A stretch of 64,000 bases of DNA from Afipia clevelandensis ATCC 49720 (GCF_000336555.1 NZ_KB375281.1:1723578-1787577), one strand, 5' to 3'. Shown: positions 1-8,407, numbered from the stretch's first letter. A program made the numbers and translations. The notes: generated by a model from the sequence alone, not told the origin.

Positions 1-819
<819 letters not shown>

Positions 820-844
820 GTCCGCTCGCGCGGTTTCTAAACCG

Positions 845-968
845 GTCGTCCCCGCGAAAGCGGGGAGCCACCTTCTTCTTTCTCATCTGACGAGAGCTAC
901 GCATCCATCCCGCATCCCACGGCATCGATAGCTCAGGGAGTATGGGTCCCCGCTTTCGCGGGGACGAC
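845..968. repeat. Palindromic intergenic repeat, copy 1
   Basis: Both ends carry the same hairpin motif in opposite orientation (GTCGTCCCCGCG at the left, CGCGGGGACGAC at the right), each arm itself able to fold. Related units lie at 14407-14530 and 30703-30828, sharing ends and the phrase TATGGGTCCCCGC. It sits between convergent gcvP and recA, where it could also stop transcription. Probably a REP/BIME-like chromosomal repeat. Confidence 0.8.
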
Positions 969-1136
969 GCGGAGAACAGCCGCGCTCGTCGCTCAAAACA
1001 AATCGGGCGCTGGGGATGTCGGCAACTCAACATCCACAACGCCCGTTTGCTTCCGAAGATGCGATGGATGCCCGAAAAGGATTCCCGTCTTTCCGGATCG
1101 CACCTGATCCGGGCCGAGGCCCGGCTCGAAACTTGA

Positions 1137-2225
1137 TTAGTCTTCCGCCGGCTCCTCGCCGTCGGCATCGCGCTCCGGCGAGCCGGCCAGAATCTGCTCG
1201 GCGATCAGGCCCGAATTCTGCCGGATCGAGGCCTCGATCTTCGCCGTCATCTCCGGATTGGCTTTCAGGAAGGCCTTGGCGTTCTCGCGGCCCTGCCCGA
1301 GGCGCTGGCTGTCATAGGAGAACCAGGCGCCGGACTTCTCGACCAGGCCGGCCTTGACGCCGAGATCGAGGATTTCGCCCATCTTGGAGACGCCCTCGCC
1401 GTACATGATATCGAATTCGACCTGCTTGAACGGCGGCGCCAGCTTGTTCTTCACCACCTTGACGCGGGTGGTGTTGCCGACGACCTCGTCGCGCTCCTTG
1501 ATCTGGCCGATGCGGCGGATGTCGAGACGCACGGAGGCGTAGAACTTCAGCGCATTGCCGCCGGTGGTGGTTTCGGGCGAGCCGTACATCACACCGATCT
1601 TCATGCGGATCTGGTTGATGAAGATCACCATGGTGTGGGACTTGTTGATCGAGGCGGTCAGCTTGCGCAGCGCCTGGCTCATCAATCGCGCCTGCAGGCC
1701 GGGAAGGCTGTCGCCCATTTCGCCTTCGAGTTCGGCGCGCGGCACGAGCGCTGCCACCGAGTCGACAATCAGCACGTCCACCGCGCCGGAGCGCACCAGC
1801 GTGTCGGCGATTTCCAGCGCCTGCTCGCCATGGTCCGGCTGCGAAATCAAAAGTTCATCGACATTGACGCCGAGCTTGCGGGCATAGACCGGATCGAGCG
1901 CGTGTTCGGCGTCGATGAAGGCGCAGATGCCGCCCTTCTTCTGGGCTTCGGCCACCGTATGCAGCGCCAGCGTGGTCTTGCCGGAAGATTCAGGCCCGTA
2001 AATCTCGACCACACGGCCCTTGGGCAACCCGCCGATGCCCAGCGCGATATCGAGCCCGAGCGAGCCGGAGGACACCGCCTCGACTTCCATCGAGCGGTCG
2101 TTCTTGCCGAGCTTCATCACCGATCCCTTGCCGAACTGGCGCTCGATCTGGGAGAGCGCGGCCGACAGGGCCTTGGTCTTGTCCATGGACGATCCTTCAA
2201 CGATACGCAGGGCGGCGGGGGCCAT
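1137..2225 (-). CDS. recA: Recombinase RecA
   Basis: ATP-dependent strand-exchange protein and co-protease for LexA self-cleavage. 362 residues, normal length. Walker A GPESSGKT is at residues 77-84, and the L2-loop region with [14 protein letters not shown] and [13 protein letters not shown] is intact. The C-terminus is acidic, as usual. Two starts are possible: the one given has AGGAG about 7 bases upstream, while Met14 (MDKTKAL) also has AAGGA in front. The gene is monocistronic in view. An alphaproteobacterial SOS box lies 110-124 bases upstream of the start. An IS1-like element begins 16 bases beyond that box. Confidence 0.98.
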   Translation of the reverse strand: MAPAALRIVEGSSMDKTKALSAALSQIERQFGKGSVMKLGKNDRSMEVEAVSSGSLGLDIALGIGGLPKGRVVEIYGPESSGKTTLALHTVAEAQKKGGICAFIDAEHALDPVYARKLGVNVDELLISQPDHGEQALEIADTLVRSGAVDVLIVDSVAALVPRAELEGEMGDSLPGLQARLMSQALRKLTASINKSHTMVIFINQIRMKIGVMYGSPETTTGGNALKFYASVRLDIRRIGQIKERDEVVGNTTRVKVVKNKLAPPFKQVEFDIMYGEGVSKMGEILDLGVKAGLVEKSGAWFSYDSQRLGQGRENAKAFLKANPEMTAKIEASIRQNSGLIAEQILAGSPERDADGEEPAED

Positions 2226-2334
2226 CTGATGCTCCTTATGTATGGGATTCGCCTGCCGGACAAACGGCTTCCCAGGGTCGGCGGACCGGAATCGGGCTTG
2301 ATCCGATGGAACTAACGTACCCTATTTGTTCTAA

Positions 2335-2349
2335 GTTCGCAATATGTTC
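2335..2349 (-). promoter_or_regulatory. SOS (LexA) box of recA
   Basis: GTTCGCAATATGTTC is an exact GTTC-N7-GTTC match to the LexA operator known from alphaproteobacteria. It reads GAACATATTGCGAAC toward recA. A further GTTC lies at 2328-2331. By chance about two such 8-base matches are expected over both strands of 64 kb, so the position upstream of recA is what makes it convincing. Confidence 0.88.
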
Positions 2350-2356
2350 TTTTGCG

Positions 2357-2364
2357 AGGGGCGG
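2357..2364. repeat. Target site duplication, left copy (AGGGGCGG)
   Basis: Exact 8-bp copy of 5505-5512, directly abutting the left inverted repeat of the IS. Confidence 0.9.
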
Positions 2365-2405
2365 GGTAGTGTCTCAGTTTGCCGACTGAACTTTTGTGCT
2401 TAGGC

Positions 2406-2630
2406 CTAGTCGTGGCGTTTTAAGGTGTGAGCACAAGGTACGATCCAACGATTGGAAAGAATGTCATCGACTAAATCAGCGTCGATCCAATCGTTATCGT
2501 AAACGGGCAAAGTGAAGCCATGACCGTCCGCCGTCTCAAAAGCGATGCCGCCCGAAAGCTTATCGCCACTCGGGCAACAATGTTGCTCTTCTAAAAACCT
2601 GATAACTTCCACTAGGATATAACGCGCCAT
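2406..2630 (-). CDS. IS cargo: small protein, possibly HicA-like
   Basis: 74 residues, function not established. The start overlaps the stop of the upstream small gene in a TAATG arrangement, so translation is probably coupled. The order helix (VEVIRFLEE), two strands (IAFETADGHGFTLPVYD), helix (DADLVDDIL) recalls the double-stranded-RNA-binding-like fold of HicA toxins. However, the GSH-type catalytic histidine is replaced by GGI, so an active HicA nuclease cannot be claimed. It lies at the left end of the IS. Alternatively it is an unrelated cargo protein. Confidence 0.6.
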   Translation of the reverse strand: MARYILVEVIRFLEEQHCCPSGDKLSGGIAFETADGHGFTLPVYDNDWIDADLVDDILSNRWIVPCAHTLKRHD

Positions 2631-2821
2631 TAGGCGTAGCGTTTTTGAACCTGCTCACGCTCATCGCGGCGCGCATTAATGCGCTCAATGGCGGCAATGG
2701 ATTCGGGCACCTGCCCAAGCGCAGTAGCCTCATCAGGATGAGCTACATACAAACCCGGAAGATCGGGGGACGTATAAACGTACAGGTCCCCAATTTTCTT
2801 TTGGACCAGACGATAGGACAT
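2630..2821 (-). CDS. IS cargo: small protein, HicB-like N-terminus
   Basis: 63 residues beginning MSYRLVQKK. This start was chosen because GGAG lies about 9 bases upstream. A longer frame runs up to 2884 without a clear ribosome site. The stretch YVYTSPDLPGLYVAHPDEATA resembles the partly folded RNase-H-like core of HicB antitoxins (PDLPG followed by an A-rich helix), but there is no DNA-binding C-terminal domain. It is coupled by overlap to the 74-residue gene downstream and lies on the same strand as the transposase, 138 bases after its stop. A toxin-antitoxin role is inference only. Confidence 0.6.
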   Translation of the reverse strand: MSYRLVQKKIGDLYVYTSPDLPGLYVAHPDEATALGQVPESIAAIERINARRDEREQVQKRYA

Positions 2822-2959
2822 TGTGAACTCCAAACACCCAGCAATAGGTCCTGCAACAACCATATGTTGGCATGTTCGTTCCAAAAATCAAGCGAAGATT
2901 CAGTGACTTAGCCGACGCCTCATTGGAATTTTCCAGTAAAATCAATAGCTCACTAATTG

Positions 2960-3823
2960 TTAACCAAGTTTATTTCGTCGCAGGTCACGAGCTTCAATCA
3001 AGCCCACCACATCTTCCATGTTCCAAAGCCTGTCTGTGACCCCTGCCGCCATCGCTGGCGATACTTTCAGCGTCTTATGTATGCGGCAGAAGTTGTAGAA
3101 AATGAAGTACAGCGCCAGCGCGTGACAGTGATTGTCGATCTTCTTTGAGAAGGCGTTTGTCAGGCGGGTGAACCGGCGCATTCCCATGCGCATATTCAGG
3201 TTCTGGCGTTCAACGTAGGACGTTGAGACGTGCTTAATGTCCGGATTGCCGTCCACCACAGCCTTCTTTGCGCCAACGCACTGGGCGGGACTGTAGCGGC
3301 GCTCATCGCCGCGCCCTTCCGGCGCACCGTAAATCTTGATGAGCATGGCGTAGTCCACGCCGTCCGCGCCAAAGGCCTCCTGCACGGCATCCAGATACAA
3401 GCGTAGGCCATCCGTGGTGATCTGGGTGCGCGTCTTAACGCGACCCTGCAAGTCCTCCATGAAGCGCTGAGCGGTTTCAGCATCGCGCCCGCCCACCGCC
3501 CATGAGCAAATCAGCTTTGTGTCCGCATCGACCGCCGTCCACGTCCAGACGTTGCCAGCGCCCGCCGGAGCCGCTTTAGCGGTCTTTACGTTCTTGTCCT
3601 TGGAGTAGCAGAACGACCAGATTTCGTCGCACTGGATGCGCTTGCTCTGAAGGTTGCGGACATACTGGTCGTGATAGGCCGAACAAACCTCTCCAGCGTC
3701 CACCAACATCTTCGAGACGGTATTGATCGACACATCGGCCACGCGGGAGACGGACCGCATGGACGACCCCTCGCAAAGCATGGAGAGGATTTGGACGCGC
3801 TTCTGGAGGGGCAATTTGTTCAT
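2960..3823 (-). CDS. IS1-family-like DDE transposase
   Basis: Cuts and joins the element ends. 287 residues from the start MNKLPLQKR. An N-terminal helix-turn-helix (residues about 10-45) is followed by a catalytic core with likely acid triad D66 (CDEIW), D138 (TTDGL) and E205 (SYVERQN). The [24 protein letters not shown] region is the IS1 InsB-type signature. The frame stays open upstream to 3892, but that part would overlap the divergent cargo promoter, so the internal start is preferred. The frame is intact with no programmed frameshift needed, unlike classical IS1. TTGACG-N17-GATACT (3862-3834) ends only about 7 bases before the chosen ATG, suggesting a very short or absent leader. Confidence 0.9.
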   Translation of the reverse strand: MNKLPLQKRVQILSMLCEGSSMRSVSRVADVSINTVSKMLVDAGEVCSAYHDQYVRNLQSKRIQCDEIWSFCYSKDKNVKTAKAAPAGAGNVWTWTAVDADTKLICSWAVGGRDAETAQRFMEDLQGRVKTRTQITTDGLRLYLDAVQEAFGADGVDYAMLIKIYGAPEGRGDERRYSPAQCVGAKKAVVDGNPDIKHVSTSYVERQNLNMRMGMRRFTRLTNAFSKKIDNHCHALALYFIFYNFCRIHKTLKVSPAMAAGVTDRLWNMEDVVGLIEARDLRRNKLG

Positions 3824-3834
3824 GCCCCGAGTAT

Positions 3835-3852
3835 CTGAACTTTTATGCTTAG
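3835..3852. repeat. Internal near-copy of the IS left-end sequence
   Basis: CTGAACTTTTATGCTTAG here matches CTGAACTTTTGTGCTTAG at 2386-2403 in 17 of 18 bases, same orientation. It lies between transposase and divergent cargo gene. A related GCTTA/TAAGC palindrome occurs near the right end (about 5423-5436). Possibly a repeated transposase-binding or operator site. Confidence 0.6.
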
Positions 3853-3879
3853 CGTCAAGCATTATTGTCATATTTTCAT

Positions 3880-3936
3880 CCTGCTTGCACAAAATATTGT
3901 GCTAGCATATGCTTGCACGTCGATTCTGCAAGCAGG
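3880..3936. promoter_or_regulatory. Promoter and operator-like repeats of the P63C cargo gene
   Basis: TTGCAC (3885-3890), 17 bases, TATGCT (3908-3913) fits a sigma70-type promoter reading right. It is embedded in repeats: CCTGCTTGCA at 3880-3889 is the exact complement of TGCAAGCAGG at 3927-3936, and TGCTTGCAC occurs directly at 3882-3890 and 3910-3918. The density of repeats suggests a repressor site. Confidence 0.55.
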
Positions 3937-3944
3937 AGAATCTT

Positions 3945-5006
3945 ATGACCGGCATCGAGGGTAAGGATCCAAAGAAAGTTGCTGCGGCGATGGCGCGGAA
4001 AAAGAGCCTTTCGCCGGAAGAACGCAGCGCAATTGCGCGGCGCGCAGCACTTGCGCGGCACGACAAGGGGCTTCCGAAGGCAATTGCCGAGGGTGCCATC
4101 GTTATCGGTGACCTGCGGATTACCTGCGCGGTCCTTGACGACGCGGAAAACACGCGAGTGTTAACGCAGGAGGGATTTCTGACGGCGATTGGCCGCGCCG
4201 GGAAGGCAAAGGGCGGTGAAGGCGCTAGCGTCGACGGGTTGCCAGCATTTTTGAGGGCGGCAAACTTAAATGAGTTTATTTCCAATGACTTGATTGCGTC
4301 GACGACTCCAATTGAATTTGTGCCACTTCGCGGTCCTGGATATCAGGGGCGCGCCTTTGGATATCGAGCTTCCCTCCTGCCGAATGTCTGCTGGGTCTAC
4401 CAAGATGCTCTCGTTGCGCAGAAGTTGTTGCCGAGCCAGAAGCACATTGGTGAGGCATGCCGGTTCTTTCTCAAGGCGCTTACGAATCACGCCATCGATG
4501 ATCTTGTCGACCGGGCAACGGGCTTTGAGGATGTGCGCAAACGGCGCGCCATCGACAAGATTATTCAAAAGTACGTTGAAGTTGGCGCGCGGCCTTGGGT
4601 CCAGATGTTCGATCTTGAGTTCTATCGGCAAATTTTTCGATTGAACGGATGGGCGTTCGATCCCGAGAAAACAGCCCGCCCGGGAGTCATCGGAAGATGG
4701 ACGAACGATATTTATGACCGACTCGCCCCCGGCGTCCGAACTGCTCTGCATGAGAGGGTGCGGCGTAACGCAAAGGGCAAGCCGACGCAGAAGCTCACGC
4801 AATATTTGACTCCAGAGGAGGGAAAGCCGGAATTGAAGCGCCTTCTGGAGGGGGTGATGCTTTTGATGCGAATGAGCACAACGTGGGATGAGTTCAGGCT
4901 TAAGCTGGACGAGTGGTACCCACGATTTGAGGATACTTTGCAACTTCCGTTTTCGTCGGGAGTTTACTCACTGCCCGCGCCACCTAAGACTTTGACCAGC
5001 GAGTAG
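3945..5006 (+). CDS. IS cargo: P63C-domain protein
   Basis: 353 residues from MTGIEGKD. This start has AGGAG 7 bases upstream and is preferred over the in-frame ATG at 3909. The N-terminus has a K/A-rich segment (residues about 5-45) like small 'GGKARA' proteins. The C-terminal half contains the P63C signature around LEFYRQIFRLNGW. P63C proteins are known from prophages and plasmids, but their biochemical role is not established. Divergent from the transposase, convergent with the next small gene, whose 3' end it overlaps by 23 bases. No frameshift. Confidence 0.78.
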   Translation: MTGIEGKDPKKVAAAMARKKSLSPEERSAIARRAALARHDKGLPKAIAEGAIVIGDLRITCAVLDDAENTRVLTQEGFLTAIGRAGKAKGGEGASVDGLPAFLRAANLNEFISNDLIASTTPIEFVPLRGPGYQGRAFGYRASLLPNVCWVYQDALVAQKLLPSQKHIGEACRFFLKALTNHAIDDLVDRATGFEDVRKRRAIDKIIQKYVEVGARPWVQMFDLEFYRQIFRLNGWAFDPEKTARPGVIGRWTNDIYDRLAPGVRTALHERVRRNAKGKPTQKLTQYLTPEEGKPELKRLLEGVMLLMRMSTTWDEFRLKLDEWYPRFEDTLQLPFSSGVYSLPAPPKTLTSE

Positions 5007-5217
5007 CTGCAGCTTTCTTGGCGATTTCTTTGCGGCGTTTGGCGGTCATGCCCTCGGCCCGCGCCTTCCCGCCCTTGCTGCCGAGTTCCACGGCGGCGGC
5101 GTTCTTGGTGGTGGCCGGTGGCTTTTCCTCAATCTCGCCGGTCGCGATCCTGCCGATCATGACGGCGGCTCCGATCACGTCGGCGGGGCGCTTCTCGCCT
5201 TTAGGACCGCGTGGCAT
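4984..5217 (-). CDS. IS cargo: small basic protein (MPRGPKGEKRP type)
   Basis: 77 residues from MPRGPKGEKRPADVIG. This start overlaps the stop of the upstream gene (TAATG), indicating coupling. The C-terminal half, LGSKGGKARAEGMTAKRRKEIAKKAAATRW, belongs to a widespread small-protein type of rhizobia and relatives, often near mobile DNA. Function unknown. The repeat GGKARA and the basic helix suggest nucleic-acid contact, which is inference. Confidence 0.72.
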   Translation of the reverse strand: MPRGPKGEKRPADVIGAAVMIGRIATGEIEEKPPATTKNAAAVELGSKGGKARAEGMTAKRRKEIAKKAAATRWSKS

Positions 5218-5411
5218 TAGCGATCCTCCCACTTCATCAGCAGGTCGTCGAACTGCTGATGGGTGTAGATTATCCCCTCGGGGTCTTTGATGTGGACGCC
5301 CTTGAGGCCAGCACCCATCAACTGCAGGGCCTTTTCAATGGCCTGCACTACCGACATCGCCTGAAACGCGCCGCTAGCCGCCCCGTCAACGCCGCCCAAG
5401 ATCATGAACAT
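5217..5411 (-). CDS. IS cargo: small hypothetical protein
   Basis: 64 residues from MFMILGGVDG. This start is chosen because AGGAGG lies 7 bases upstream. Upstream in-frame Met codons would run into the promoter near the right inverted repeat. No domain recognised. The middle (MSVVQAIEKALQLMGAGLKGVHIKDPEGIIY) looks helical with a short beta hairpin. First gene of a two-gene leftward unit with the 77-residue basic protein. Confidence 0.6.
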   Translation of the reverse strand: MFMILGGVDGAASGAFQAMSVVQAIEKALQLMGAGLKGVHIKDPEGIIYTHQQFDDLLMKWEDR

Positions 5412-5504
5412 AACCGCCTCCTGCTTATCGCTAAGCATACCACACATTGCGGTGGGAGTGCGACCGTCCGTCAAGGCGGATTATTTTCAAACTGAGACAC
5501 TACC

Positions 5505-5512
5505 AGGGGCGG
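5505..5512. repeat. Target site duplication, right copy (AGGGGCGG)
   Basis: Exact 8-bp copy of 2357-2364, directly abutting the right inverted repeat of the IS. Confidence 0.9.
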
Positions 5513-5873
5513 TACTGGCCTGTTTTATCCCCGAGTGGCCTGATTTGATTTTGGGAGGACGTGTTCACCGGACCGGCCGTCGTGGATGGTACTGCTGCAG
5601 CCGGCCCCCTATCCAAACGAATAGCGACGGCGGGCGGTCGCCAGCGCTAGTTTGTCCCTGCAGCCAATTCCGGCTGCAACGTTCAGTGCATTGCAATCCT
5701 CAGGGTCGCCCGGTCGGCGGCCCTTGTTTTTAGGCTGATTGCGCCAAGCCCCGGCCAGCTTGCCAGACGCGGCTTTTCCCGCGGCACAAACTCAAGCACA
5801 CTCTGCCGGCCATCGCTGGCTTCATTCACCGAATGGCAGCCCGCCCCTCGCCTGCCCGTTGCCCAAGGCGCCC
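5513..5873. other. Intergenic stretch right of the IS
   Basis: This was the upstream flank of recA before insertion. No convincing gene, promoter or terminator was seen. Open frames here lack ribosome sites and family features. Confidence 0.5.
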
Positions 5874-6248
5874 ATGACCATCACGTTCTCCCGCGTCATC
5901 CCGACGCTTCGCATGTTCGACATCGCCAAGGCGCGCGAGTTCTATCTGGATTATCTCGGCTTCACGGTCGATTTCGAGCATCGCTTCGAGCCGGGCCTGC
6001 CGCTGTTTCTCGGCATCTCGCGCGGCGGGCTGCAGCTTTACCTGAGCGAACATCATGGCGACGGATCGCCCGGCGTTCACATCTCGATCCAGATGACCGG
6101 GCTTGCGGACTACCACGCCGAACTGAAGGCGAAGAACTACGGCTACATGCGTCCGGGCCTTGAGCGGCAGCCCTGGGGCGCGACGACGATGACCGTGTAC
6201 GACCCGTTCTCAAATCATCTGATCTTCACCGAGAACGACGGCGGCTAG
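5874..6248 (+). CDS. Glyoxalase / bleomycin-resistance (VOC) superfamily protein
   Basis: 124 residues from MTITFSRVIPTLRMFD. The frame is open 45 codons further upstream, but that part is proline-rich low-quality sequence. The beta-alpha-beta-beta-beta pattern of VOC proteins is visible: IPTLRMFDIAKAREFYLDYLGF near the N-terminus and the C-terminal WGATTMTVYDPFSNHLIFTE. The subfamily matches proteins annotated as glyoxalase superfamily / bleomycin binding. Actual substrate unknown. Single gene. Confidence 0.85.
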   Translation: MTITFSRVIPTLRMFDIAKAREFYLDYLGFTVDFEHRFEPGLPLFLGISRGGLQLYLSEHHGDGSPGVHISIQMTGLADYHAELKAKNYGYMRPGLERQPWGATTMTVYDPFSNHLIFTENDGG

Positions 6249-6687
6249 GCTGGCGGGCTCCTGACGCGGAATACACGGCAACTCGATACCGCCTCAGCCA
6301 TGGAGCACGGAGCCTCAGGAGCGCGGAGGGTTCGCGTCGATCCCCGGCCCGTCGTGGCGCCCCTCCACACTGCCGGATGCATCGCGCTCAGGCTCCAGCA
6401 GCCGGACGAGGTCGGCCATGCTGGATGTGTCCTGCGCCTGTGTGGAAGGTTCCGGCGCCGCTGGCCGCAACCAGCGTCCGACAAACCTGATCAAACCAAC
6501 CATTGTCCCCGCCATGCACTGTTTGAAGACAGACGATTGCCCGGCGGCATTCGTTCCATAAAAAACGAAAAATATATGCAGGTTCCACGCGCTACAGCGA
6601 GGGATCGTTCCGGCCCACCGCCGGTTGAACCTGTTCACCCGACGCATCACGAACCGGTGGAACCCAGCAGGCAGGAGACGCTGACCC
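6249..6687. other. Intergenic stretch without a supported gene
   Basis: About 440 bases. Frames on both strands are arginine/proline-rich shadows with no ribosome site. Nothing specific seen. Confidence 0.5.
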
Positions 6688-6873
6688 ATGCGCCAAACAC
6701 ACGACATATCAATCACAGAGAAATGGCAGAAGATCGCCGATGAAACCCGCAGCAAGGCGCGCGCAATGCCGCCCTGTGACAAGCGTGACGAGCTGATCAA
6801 GAAAGCCCGTCAGCTGGATGTTGCCATCAATCTGAATGACTGGCTGTCAGCGGGGGCAAAGGCCGCCAAATAA
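6688..6873 (+). CDS. Small conserved hypothetical protein
   Basis: 61 residues, charged and helical (ITEKWQKIADETRSKA, then KRDELIKKARQLDVAINLNDWLS). Small proteins of this pattern (KxRDxLxKKARQLxxAxxLNxWL) are familiar from Bradyrhizobium relatives. Function unknown. AGGAGA lies about 14 bases upstream. Confidence 0.7.
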   Translation: MRQTHDISITEKWQKIADETRSKARAMPPCDKRDELIKKARQLDVAINLNDWLSAGAKAAK

Positions 6874-6896
6874 CGGCCACGGTGCGGCTTGCAGGC

Positions 6897-7190
6897 TTAG
6901 TTCTGCTTGCTCGACGGGGATTTGGCCGCCGATGATTTGGTCTTGGCGGATTTCGGCGCGGGCTCGTTGCGCACCGCAGCCCACGGATCGTTGCTCACCT
7001 TGGCATCGGGGATCTTGGAGCGGGCGGCCTTTGCCGCCTCCTCGTTGGCCTTGATCTTGGCCTTCTCTTCCTCGCTGTATTCCTTGCCCTCGCCGAGCCG
7101 GAACCCGGGCATCATGCTCTGGGCGTAGACCGGCACCGAAACAGGCGTCATCGCCAGGCCAATCAGCATCGCCACTCTCAACACCCGCAT
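6897..7190 (-). CDS. Hypothetical exported protein
   Basis: 97 residues from MRVLRVAML, with GGAGAG upstream. The frame is open much further (to 7493) but only this start gives a signal peptide. Residues 1-23 form a Sec signal (hydrophobic LIGLAMTPVSVPVYA, likely cut after YAQ or nearby). The mature part is short and charged, rich in K, E, A and S (YSEEEKAKIKANEEAAKAARSK). No catalytic domain seen. Confidence 0.7.
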   Translation of the reverse strand: MRVLRVAMLIGLAMTPVSVPVYAQSMMPGFRLGEGKEYSEEEKAKIKANEEAAKAARSKIPDAKVSNDPWAAVRNEPAPKSAKTKSSAAKSPSSKQN

Positions 7191-7518
7191 GAAAGCTCTC
7201 CCCGTCGTCCCTGTCGGCCGGTCATTGTGAATCCGGTAATCGCGCGTCCGCGCCCGCCGGAAACCTACCTCACCGCAGGACGATGGCCAAGACAGGGCAG
7301 AAGACAGGGCAAAACGACAGGGCAGACCGTTCAAAACAGCCTCGCCGGGCGGATTGCCGCATGATCCCATCCCATGATCCAGTCTCACGGGGCCGGACCG
7401 CCGGGGCGAACATGGTGAATCAATTCTCACCACGCCCTGCCCCGGCAGCGTGCATCGTTTCATCCGCTGGCAACGCGCGACAATTAGATTCAAGGTTATG
7501 GTTCAGAGGATCGCAGCC

Positions 7519-7773
7519 ATGACAGACATACCGCTGGCGGAGCGGCGCCTCGATGTGCGCCGCCGCGTCTTCAAGGGCGGCGTGATTACATTCGATGGTG
7601 CAGGCGTGGACTGCACGGTGCGTAATATGTCGGATGGCGGCGCGGCGCTGGATATCGCACGCGGCACCCTGCTGCCGCCGCGTTTCCGGCTCGCGATCAA
7701 GGCCGACGATTTCGTGGCGCACTGCCGTCTGGTGTGGAGCGATGGCCGGCGCGTGGGCATTGCATTCGACTAA
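7519..7773 (+). CDS. PilZ-domain protein
   Basis: 84 residues, a single PilZ domain: probable cyclic-di-GMP receptor or its degenerate relative. The N-terminal RRLDVRRRVFKGG gives the arginine-rich part, and VRNMSDGGAAL is the (D/N)xSxxG part. The start at 7519 has AGAGGA upstream. 7498 is an alternative. It is the first of three PilZ genes within 1 kb, the other two on the opposite strand. Confidence 0.82.
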   Translation: MTDIPLAERRLDVRRRVFKGGVITFDGAGVDCTVRNMSDGGAALDIARGTLLPPRFRLAIKADDFVAHCRLVWSDGRRVGIAFD

Positions 7774-7790
7774 GCGAAGCGCTTTTCAAA

Positions 7791-8039
7791 CTAGAACGAC
7801 ACGCCGACGCGCACGCCCTTCACCCAGACAAGGCGGCATTTCTTTTTCGATCCGGCATAGAGCAGTTCAAACCGCTTCGGCAGCGGCTTGCCGGGCGCCA
7901 CTTCGAGACATGCGCCGCCCGCGGAATAATCCACGACGTTGCAGCCGATCACCGGCGCTTTCGGATCGAGGATGATGCTAGCGGTCCGCGATAGATTGCC
8001 AGCGGGCTTGATGCGATTGAAGCGGCGATCCTGATGCAT
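7791..8039 (-). CDS. PilZ-domain protein
   Basis: 82 residues from MHQDRRFNRIKPAG (AAGG about 10 bases upstream; 8066 is an alternative). RRFNRIKP followed by VVDYSAGGACLEV marks the PilZ fold. The tail KKCRLVWVKGVRVGVSF is typical. Convergent with the previous PilZ gene. Ligand binding is inferred from the family only. Confidence 0.8.
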   Translation of the reverse strand: MHQDRRFNRIKPAGNLSRTASIILDPKAPVIGCNVVDYSAGGACLEVAPGKPLPKRFELLYAGSKKKCRLVWVKGVRVGVSF

Positions 8040-8077
8040 GGCCTCGTGCCTTGGTGTCACACTCATTCAAACGGAAG

Positions 8078-8407
8078 TCAGGAAACGCTCTGCGCAGGCG
8101 CGCGCCGGTCGGACGGCGACGCGATCTTCTTCCTGCATTCGTGCTTCAGAAAAAGAACGCCGATCTGATCGCCATTCACGCGGACCATCTTGCAGCGCCG
8201 GAAAGCAAGACCCGTCGCGGACAGCACCAGGAAGAATTCCTTCAGATCGAGATCCCCGACCGACCCTTCCACCTGGAGCAGCGCGCCGCTTTCCGAAACA
8301 TCCAGCATCCGGCAACCCCGCCGCCAGGTGCCGTCGATTCCCATGATCTGCACGTCAAAGCCGCGTTGAAAACCGACGCGCGGGTTCTTGCGAAGTTCCT
8401 TGCCCAT
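8078..8407 (-). CDS. PilZ-domain protein
   Basis: 109 residues with AGGAGG 7 bases before the start. RKNPRVGFQRGFDVQIMGIDG and LDVSESGALLQVEG mark the PilZ domain. Closely similar to the protein encoded at 20197-20502 (shared phrases IDGTW, MLDVSE, LDLKEFFLVLS), so the two are paralogs. Same strand as the preceding PilZ gene with 38 bases between; may be co-transcribed. Confidence 0.83.
   Translation of the reverse strand: MGKELRKNPRVGFQRGFDVQIMGIDGTWRRGCRMLDVSESGALLQVEGSVGDLDLKEFFLVLSATGLAFRRCKMVRVNGDQIGVLFLKHECRKKIASPSDRRAPAQSVS

Larger units (their letters stand above)
2365..5504. mobile_element. IS1-family-like element with cargo genes (3140 bp)
   Basis: The ends are perfect 17-bp inverted repeats, GGTAGTGTCTCAGTTTG at 2365-2381 and its complement at 5488-5504. 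They are flanked by an exact 8-bp direct repeat AGGGGCGG (2357-2364 and 5505-5512), consistent with the 8-9 bp duplications of IS1 elements. Inside are a D-D-E transposase of IS1 type, two overlapping small genes downstream of it, a P63C-domain gene divergent from it, and two overlapping small genes at the right end. The intact ends and target duplication suggest recent insertion. Base composition is less GC-rich than the flanks. At 3.1 kb it is much longer than a simple IS1 (about 0.8-1 kb), hence a cargo-carrying ('transporter') IS. Confidence 0.9.
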
